DNA from: Diplolepis rosae
Lineage: Eukaryota > Arthropoda > Insecta > Hymenoptera > Diplolepididae
Direction of reading: 5' to 3'
Assembly: GCA_030998225.1 (NCBI GenBank)
Contig: JAPYXD010000701.1
Coordinates: 11,330,501 to 11,394,500, forward strand
DNA length: 64,000 bases
Numbering within the stretch: position 1 is the stretch's first letter; each line of letters starts with the position of its first letter. The notes below the pieces were generated by a model that searched no databases, had not been told where the DNA came from, and saw only the letters and a program-made list of their open reading frames with translations. The position numbers and the translations under genes were made by a program. Below, piece after piece: positions 58,064-64,000 of this stretch.

Positions 58064-58270
58064 GATATTTCAATTGAATATATGAGATGCTTGTCACATA
58101 GTTAAATATCTAATTGATTATAAATATCCACTTTTCCCCGTGCATAATGAATAATTGATAGCATTTATGTTCAAAGATTAATTTCATTTTTAATTGATTT
58201 TTTCAAGCTCGAAATTTCACGCCAAGCAAACTTTTGGTCCTAGCGGAATCGATGGAAACTCGGACCGTAC

Positions 58271-58453
58271 ACGGAAAACGAACTCGGCAGTTTGCTCGCT
58301 ACCGACTGTGGCGTCACACTCCCAGAGTGTGCGTACATCTAACTGCCAGACTTTGGGCGCGCGATCGCCAAAGTCTGGCAATTAGATGTACGCACACTCT
58401 GGGAGTGTGACGCCACAGTCGGGAGCGAGCAAACTGCCGAGTTCGTTTTCCGT
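58271..58453. repeat. GC-rich long hairpin, 86-bp arms
   Basis: Arms 58271-58356 and 58368-58453 match at all but two of 86 positions around an 11-base loop. The ends are ACGGAAAACGAACTCGG and its complement. It is far GC-richer than its surroundings. It may be a young MITE (TACACGGAAAAC-like end on the left). Its transcript would be a long, almost perfect double-stranded RNA stem. Confidence 0.85.
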
Positions 58454-58766
58454 ATAAGTTTTCAGAATCTAGACGTCTTATGTTTTATTTTTTTAAGAGG
58501 TCCAAGACACCTATTAAACCATACTTTTGTTAGGTTTTTGTAAGACATTGCAAGAAAGATCCAAACGATCTGATTCGAAATTTGAAAATTAAGAAAATTC
58601 TATAATTACATTAAGAATTAATATTTTCAATAAATGCTTTCAATCATTCGATTCGGCGTTTAAAAACCAATCAAAAATATCTAGGTCAAAAAATGTTCAC
58701 CCCATAAGAAAGTTGTTACAGGGATTCGAAATACTGTCTATTTTCACGAAACTTAAATTACTACAC

Positions 58767-60716
58767 CCCGGTCCTGCATTGGCTTCCTCGGAAACCGATC
58801 AGGGGGCCCTAGAACAGGCCACCGGGCGCGTCCTCAGGTTGCGGATAGAGATACCCTGTACCGAGGGTTACTGCTGAATACGGACACAAAACTAAATAAG
58901 CAGTCGCGGACAATGTTCCAGGGATGGTCCCGAAGGAATAACCCCCAAGCCAAGGTGTTAACTACCGTCCCGAGGGCTGCATGGCACCAGGGATTGGTGT
59001 CTCACACGGTGTCTCTAGGAAACCAGGCCACCTCCTAGAGTATTGAGGCCTTACCCCTGCATGCGGGGCTCTGCAGGGGCGGGCCGAATACTTCCCTAGC
59101 AAACGTGGGAACAATCATGGAGAATTGCAATTTAAATAAAACGATGTGTGAGGAGTTGTTTGGAGGCGAGTTGGACGTGACGGAGGAGACGGTGGATGCG
59201 TTCGAGACCGATAAGTCCCAGGTACGTCAGTACCGGAACTGGCTTCACGAGCGGAACGAGAAGCAGTTGGAGATCCTGAAGGAGGTGAAATCGGCCCTGG
59301 AGAAGATGGAGAGCTTCTCCAGGACCAAGAAGAATATGCACCACCCTATCAGGGACGGCATACAGTAGGCGAAGAAGGAGCTCGGGGCGCTGCGGTATGA
59401 TATAGAGGATACCGTCTGCTACCTCGACTCCTTCGAGTACCTAATGAGAGGTCCGATGGTACAAAAAATGAAGGAGGTAAGACCATCAAAAAGTAAGGAA
59501 GTTGCAGATGAGGGTAGCCAAACCCTCCCACAGCCGGCTGCGAGGTCCACACCGGACACCCGCAAACGGCCGAGAGAGTCGACAGCGAGTCCAGAGGTGT
59601 CTGCGGCGAAGAAGCCGGCAGAGAAGAGGCCGAAAGCCTCCAACAAAGAAAAGGAGTGGATGGAGGTCCCTGGCAGGAAGGACCTCCGAAAGAAGAAGCA
59701 AGGAAAGAAGCTCTCCAGAACGCAGGAGAAATCTCGCCGCGCGCGCCCAGAAGCGGTGCTCATTAAACCAGCGGAGGGAATGAGCTACGCTTCAATCCTG
59801 CGCGGGCTCAAAAAGCGCGTCAACCCTGACGAAATGGGCGCCACAGTTCAGGGAATCAGGGAGACGCGATCCAAGGAGTTAATAGTAGAACTGAAATGTT
59901 CTAAAAAAGACAGAGAGCGGCTGGACACCGCCTTCAAGGAGCCAGTTGGAGCTAGTGGGACAGTGCGTCATCTTATTCCCCGGATTGAGGTCGAGATCGC
60001 CGATCTAGACCCAAGCATTGAAGCCGGAGACGTCGAAGAGGCTGTACGAGGTTTCTTCGAGCAAGATTCAGAGATGGAGTTTAGGGTCTCCCTAACAAAG
60101 ACACCCTATAGAGGGAAAAAAAAGCATACGTGCTATTGGTGAAAGCAAGAGCCTTGAAACTTCTCAGGGCGGCCCACATCAGGATTGGGTGGGTATCTTG
60201 CAGGGTGCGCAGGAGAAAGGAGCTCAACCGGTGCTACCGCTGCCTTGGCTTTGGCCATATGGCAGCGGACTGCCGCGGACCAGACCGCAGCAGGTGCTGC
60301 TGGAGATGCGGTGAGGAGGGACATACCGCGGGATCCTGCACCAGGCAACCGCGATGCTACCTCTGCACCGCAAGAGAGGAAAATCCCCGGGTCGATCACG
60401 TCCCGGGGACAATGCGTTGCGCGGCTTTTCGGACGGCAGCCCCCAAAAGGAGGCCGTAAAAAGCCGCAAGAGCTGAGCTGGAAGATGGACTACAGGAAAC
60501 AGGTGAAGAAGAAGAAGCGAAGAGAAGAGGACAACATCGCTTCAAAATGGCCCCCACCCTGAAGTAATGCCTAACGGCGGTTCCGGGTTGGGATTCCATG
60601 GCCTCGAGACAGGGAGGGAGTTTTAGTGGCTAGGGCTGTCCACACACCAGGGGGGCACGGAGTCCCCTTGACGGTGCATAAAGCATTTCTCCCTTCCTCA
60701 AAAAAAAAAAAAAAAA
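58767..60716 (+). mobile_element. Gag-only R1-clade non-LTR retrotransposon derivative
   Basis: A GC-rich 1950-bp unit with a 5' leader (58767-59116), a gag-like ORF1 region (59117-60459), about 110 bases of possible ORF2 tail, a 3' UTR (GCCTCGAGACAGGGAGG, GTGCATAAAGCATTTCTC) and a 17-base poly(A) (60700-60716). TACTACAC flanks it at 58759-58766 and 60717-60724 as a target duplication. Endonuclease and reverse transcriptase sequence is absent. The clade is assigned from the gag zinc knuckles and 3' UTR style. Confidence 0.9.
59117..60459 (+). pseudogene. R1-clade LINE ORF1 (gag-like), two lesions
   Basis: In life this protein binds element RNA and forms the ribonucleoprotein used for target-primed reverse transcription. 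ATG at 59117 follows the leader; a charged helical N-terminal part, a Lys/Arg-rich basic linker (about 59460-59750), a SYASILRGLKKRV motif (59782-59820) and then three zinc knuckles at about 60232-60432: two C-x2-C-x4-H-x4-C and one C-x2-C-xn-H-x6-C. It would be about 450 residues, normal for the clade. Two breaks: an in-frame TAG at 59366-59368, and a frameshift at an A8 run (about 60116-60123) that moves the knuckles into another frame. Otherwise the frame is well kept, so decay is recent. Confidence 0.85.
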
Positions 60717-60721
60717 TACTA

Positions 60722-60998
60722 CACGGAGAAACTTTTTATATTAATTTTTACTATAGTATTTTTCAATTTAGGGAAAAACGTATCACTGAGAATTTTTGTT
60801 AGTAAAAATACTAAACTTTATAATAATGATATGAAACTTCAGTATAAACCATAGTAAAATTTGCTATGAACTATGCTGAAGTTTCATATCATTATTATAA
60901 ATTTTAGTATTTTTACTAACAAAAATTCTCAAGGTGGTACGTTTTTCCCTAAATTGAAAAATACTATAGTAAAAATTGATATAAAAAGTTTCTCCGTC
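60722..60998. mobile_element. 277-bp palindromic MITE M2, copy 1
   Basis: CACGGAGAAACTTTTTATAT and the complementary right end TATAAAAAGTTTCTCCGTC, flanked by TA at 60720-60721 and 60999-61000. Fully palindromic arms. Its first bases belong to the LINE target duplication. Confidence 0.85.
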
Positions 60999-61001
60999 TA
61001 C

Positions 61002-61719
61002 TTCTCTATATTTTCCAATTTACATTCAATCGGAAAGATTATCAGGAGCTAAAGTACCAGCTAATGTAACAACATTTTACTTCAGTTTCAAATGCATCGG
61101 AAAACTACACATTTTTGGATAGGGTCATTTAAGAAACTATGCTCCTTATAACTTCCCTTTATTTAAAGTATGATGACCAATCAGCTCTTTCAATTTTGAT
61201 CAATAGCTTCTTTACTAATTTCATTCAGTAACTTATTGGAAACTTTTTAATTAGTTACTCTTCACTTCTTTTTCAGTGAATCACTGATTAATATTGAGGA
61301 AATTTGACTGTGACGAAGCTCTTAAAAAAAATTAAAAAAATAACAGTTTAAAAACTGCTTGAGCTGTTATTAATTAGATATTCTATGAGCAAAATGTTTA
61401 TTTCATCAGAAAAAAAAACCAAAACGATAAAAAATGTCTTATTTATAAAAAGAACTGTAGGCTAAAGTTAAATGCAATTTTTTTCCAGTTTACTCTTTAA
61501 AAATTATTGGCTTTTAAGGAATGATGGTCCATTTTCTTCTTTAAACAATTTTAAAAGTCTAACTTTTGAAATTAATCCCTCATTATCTAAATAAAGCTAT
61601 TTGATTACAAAACTTATTCAATTTTTCAACATTTCTGATTAGTAGTCAGATAAGAAGAGATTAATTAAAAAATCTAAGATGTTGGAGTTTTCTAAAAATG
61701 TTAAAAGAAGAAAATGAAT
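61002..61719. other. AT-rich stretch
   Basis: No gene, RNA or bounded element recognised. Confidence 0.4.
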
Positions 61720-61802
61720 ATAAAATATTTTTATTTTTTGAGTTTAGAACTTCTATATAATTTTTTGTATGTTTAGTACCTTTATTTGTAGTGAAGTCTT
61801 AA

Positions 61803-62807
61803 GGGGGTCGTCTGCCTTCGAGCCGAGAATTTTAGCCTATTTTTGGGAATGAATTGCAAAAACACTACTAAAGATATTTACGCCAGTTAAAATTTCTTTT
61901 ATTATTACATGTTTTTTCTCCGAAAAAATCTATTTTTCACTTGATAATAAATGCATCCGCGACCTTGGAACGTCCTTGACCTCAACGCTGGAGAAATGTC
62001 ATTAAGAACTTTGTGGTAAGACTTTAGCCATTTAAATTGTCTGAAACCAATAAAATGAAATATGTCTGTAATCTGTGTTACATTGGCTATGTTTTCCCAG
62101 AGCCGATTTTTTCTATTGTAAAATGTGTTTATATTACGCAATTGTTCTTGAAAAAATTCGATTTTTGACCTGTTTTTTGACCTATTAGAGCCTGTTAAAA
62201 TTCAACAAAGTAAAAATTTGAAAATCGCCTCTAGGAAAACATAGCTATATGTTTATTGAATAACTGAAAAAAAATTTGATCAAATTCTATCAATATTTCT
62301 AGAAGAAGTCATACCACAAAGTTTAAAAAATGCAACTTTTGGAAAATCATGTTTCAAGATAAATGACAGTGTAAAACATGATTTGAGAAACTTACGATTT
62401 AATCGGCAATACACGGAGAAACTTTTTATATTAATTTTTACTATAGTATTTTTCAATTTAGGGAAAAACGTATCACTGAGAATTTTTGTTAGTAAAAATA
62501 CTAAACTTTATAATAATGATATGAAACTTCAGCATAGTTCATAGCAAATTTTACTATAGTTTATACTAAAGTTTCATATCATTCTTCTAAAGTTTAGTAT
62601 TTTTACTAACAAAAATTCTCAAAGTGATACGTTTTCCCCTAAATTGAAAAGTACTACAGTAAAAATTGATATAAAAAGTTTCTCCGTGTACCTACGTAAG
62701 AAAGCGTATTTCAAAAAATCCCTCATATGGCGTGTTCCTTATAACATCTACATTCAAAATATGCAAAAAAAAACGATTTTTCCAAACCGCGAAGGTATAC
62801 GACCCCC
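61803..62807. mobile_element. 1005-bp TTAA element (GGGGGTCGTCTGCC ends)
   Basis: Ends GGGGGTCGTCTGCCTTCG and CGAAGGTATACGACCCCC match at 16 of 18 positions; TTAA at 61799-61802 and 62808-62811. It contains M2 copy 2. A minus-strand 78-codon frame at 61905-62141 overlaps a balanced-composition stretch but has no recognised domain. Confidence 0.85.
62412..62688. mobile_element. 277-bp palindromic MITE M2, copy 2
   Basis: Same length as copy 1, TA at 62410-62411 and 62689-62690, ends CACGGAGAAACTTTTTATAT and ATATAAAAAGTTTCTCCGTG. The central block (about 62530-62575) is inverted relative to copy 1 (GCATAGTTCATAGC against its complement). Confidence 0.85.
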
Positions 62808-63149
62808 TTAATACTCACTATAAAAACTATCATATATGTATATACATAAAGGCAATATATATATTCTGTTTTTATAGGGATACATTTTATATACTATTTT
62901 CCATGTAATTCAGAAATATTAGTAAATAAATAAACAAACTATTTTGTATAAAAACCTCATTTTCGCTTAAAACGCGTTATTCGTAAATCATAGTAACTTT
63001 TAATTTGATTTATTCTTCCAAAGAAAAAAAATCAGATTGCCCTGAAAATTTACACACAAACTCAGAGAATTATATAGAATAAAAAAATAACATTTTTGGA
63101 AAATGTCAAAAAAATAAAAAATATACCAATTAAAGGTGGCGGATCCCCT

Positions 63150-63480
63150 TAGCATTGGCCTACAATAATTGTTATAAAAAAGATATTTTTTATATTTAAC
63201 GCTTTTTTCTAATATTATGTACTGAACAACGACATACAAATTGTTTTAAAGTGGTAATCAATTAAGTTTTCCAAAGGCTTCCCAGACACTGTCGAATCTC
63301 CTAAAGAGAAAATATACAGATTCTCTTCAGAGATATACACATTACACAGCAAGCGGTTGAAGCAAAAAAACACATTTATGAAGAAAAATTCAGTTTCATT
63401 AGAAAATATAATTATGAAAAATATTTTATTTTTATGTTAATTTTTTATTAATTTTGTAACTAAAATGCAATTTATATTAA
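63150..63480. other. AT-rich stretch
   Basis: No gene, RNA or bounded element recognised. Confidence 0.4.
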
Positions 63481-63725
63481 AAGGAAGTTTCCTGAGTGCA
63501 TACCGAGTAGGGAAGACCACAGCATGTATGTATGTGGACATATCCTAACGTGGTAGTTAAATCAAATCCTCCCCCGCCTCCACCCCCGCTATCCTGTCCA
63601 CGGAGACACAAAGCAAAGGTTGACCGAGCGGATGGGTCGCCCTAGGCGACTATCTAGCAAATTCTGGTATCTAAGTGCTCGTTGACCGAGACCTGCCTCG
63701 GCATTTCAAATTTCAAATATATTGA
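63481..63725. other. GC-richer single-copy island
   Basis: Balanced sequence with a C-rich tract (63568-63592) and an inverted pair GGGTCGCCCTAGGCGAC near 63632. A tRNA-like GACCGAGCGG word is present but no cloverleaf. Candidate regulatory DNA by inference. Confidence 0.3.
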
Positions 63726-63904
63726 TTCGATTTGCACTTTAATTGATTGTGCAATCAAGGAACAAATGAAAAGCGATTTGCGGCTTAAAGAATTTAAAGT
63801 ATAATTGAGTACTTAGGTTTAATGTAAAAACTCAAAATCCGAAAAGAATTCATGAATTTATATTTTATAATCACTTATAAATTGAATTATTTCACTGATT
63901 TGCC

Positions 63905-64000
63905 TGTTAAATAGTTTTTTTTTTTTAATTAAAAAGAAAAATATGCATCTTATGAAAAAATGTTATAATTCAAATTTGTAGGTCTTTATGTATTCAATAA
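63905..64000 (+). repeat. Family B fragment cut by window end
   Basis: AAATATGCATCTTATGAAAA and AATTCAAATTTGTAGGTCTT match family B near 44935-44985. The copy continues beyond the window. Confidence 0.6.

Larger units (their letters stand above)
57320..58142. mobile_element. CACGGAGAAAAATG MITE, outer member of a three-level nest
   Basis: Left part 57320-57475 (CACGGAGAAAAATGAATATT, AACTATGTGACAAG) pairs with the right part 58064-58142 (CTTGTCACATAGTT, TCCACTTTTCCCCGTG). The middle is occupied by the AATCAGTGAAA MITE copy 4. Confidence 0.7.
61720..63148 (-). mobile_element. Family A copy 5, interrupted
   Basis: 61720-61798 and 62812-63148 are family A in reverse orientation; the right terminus AAAGGTGGCGGATCCCC is intact, followed by TTAG. 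The host reads TGTAGTGAAGTC then TTAA then TACTCACTAT across the inserted element, matching the uninterrupted copy near 38790-38820. Confidence 0.75.

Noticed and set aside
60185..60562. 125-codon frame overlapping the gag zinc knuckles
   Set aside because: It reads the knuckle region in the wrong frame; the Cys/His pattern exists only in the frame ending at 60459.
61905..62141. 78-codon minus-strand frame inside the 1005-bp TTAA element
   Set aside because: No transposase motif recognised; too short to support a call, though it lies in an element body.
63600..63700. Possible tRNA (GACCGAGCGG word)
   Set aside because: No acceptor-stem pairing, no anticodon arm and no B-box in the right place.

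Overview
The window is AT-rich eukaryotic DNA, and it is most simply read as insect nuclear sequence. The evidence is an R1-clade non-LTR retrotransposon remnant with a CCHC gag, a mariner-like transposase remnant, a C2H2 zinc-finger exon inside a transposon, and very many palindromic MITEs with CACNGAGAAA-type ends. A hymenopteran is plausible from the CT/GA-rich single-copy islands, but the order cannot be fixed from sequence alone. I see no complete host protein-coding gene, no rRNA or tRNA gene that I trust, and no prokaryotic or CRISPR features. It reads as an intergenic region or very large intron saturated with mobile elements.

Layout. 1-6.5 kb: a TTAA-type element (family A) broken by two later insertions, then foldback elements, including a 1.0-kb near-complete palindrome (4765-5767). 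6.5-13.9 kb: short TA- and TTAA-flanked MITEs around single-copy islands (10.64-11.06 and 12.6-12.96 kb; the second holds an exon-like stretch). 14-31 kb: more MITEs, two abutting TTAA elements sharing one TTAA, a 2.3-kb element with its own insertion, and islands at 17, 18.7, 22.3, 27.1 and 29 kb. 32.09-33.13 kb: a TA-type element carrying a 57-codon zinc-finger reading frame behind a good splice acceptor. 33-42 kb: further family A copies, a CAGTACTGG-rich foldback and islands. 42-45.5 kb: a tandemly arranged repeat (family B) with CAGA microsatellites and CG-rich motif clusters, interrupted by a TTAA foldback. 49-54.3 kb: small MITEs, then a mariner-like element split by a nested 400-bp TTAA element. 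54.7-56.7 kb: an element with ~665-bp inverted repeats, a short reading frame and another MITE inside. 57.3-58.1 kb: a three-level nest of MITEs. 58.3 kb: an 86-bp-arm GC-rich hairpin. 58.77-60.72 kb: a gag-only LINE derivative with poly(A) and an 8-bp target duplication. 60.7-63.2 kb: MITEs nested inside a TTAA element, itself nested in family A.

The strongest inference comes from comparing interrupted and uninterrupted copies within the window. It gives natural empty sites and shows two integration classes: a TTAA class (family A, the GGTAGTT foldbacks, the 400-bp and 1005-bp elements) consistent with piggyBac-like movement, and a TA class (CACNGAGAAA ends and others) consistent with Tc1/mariner-like movement. 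Element family names are working labels for this window only.
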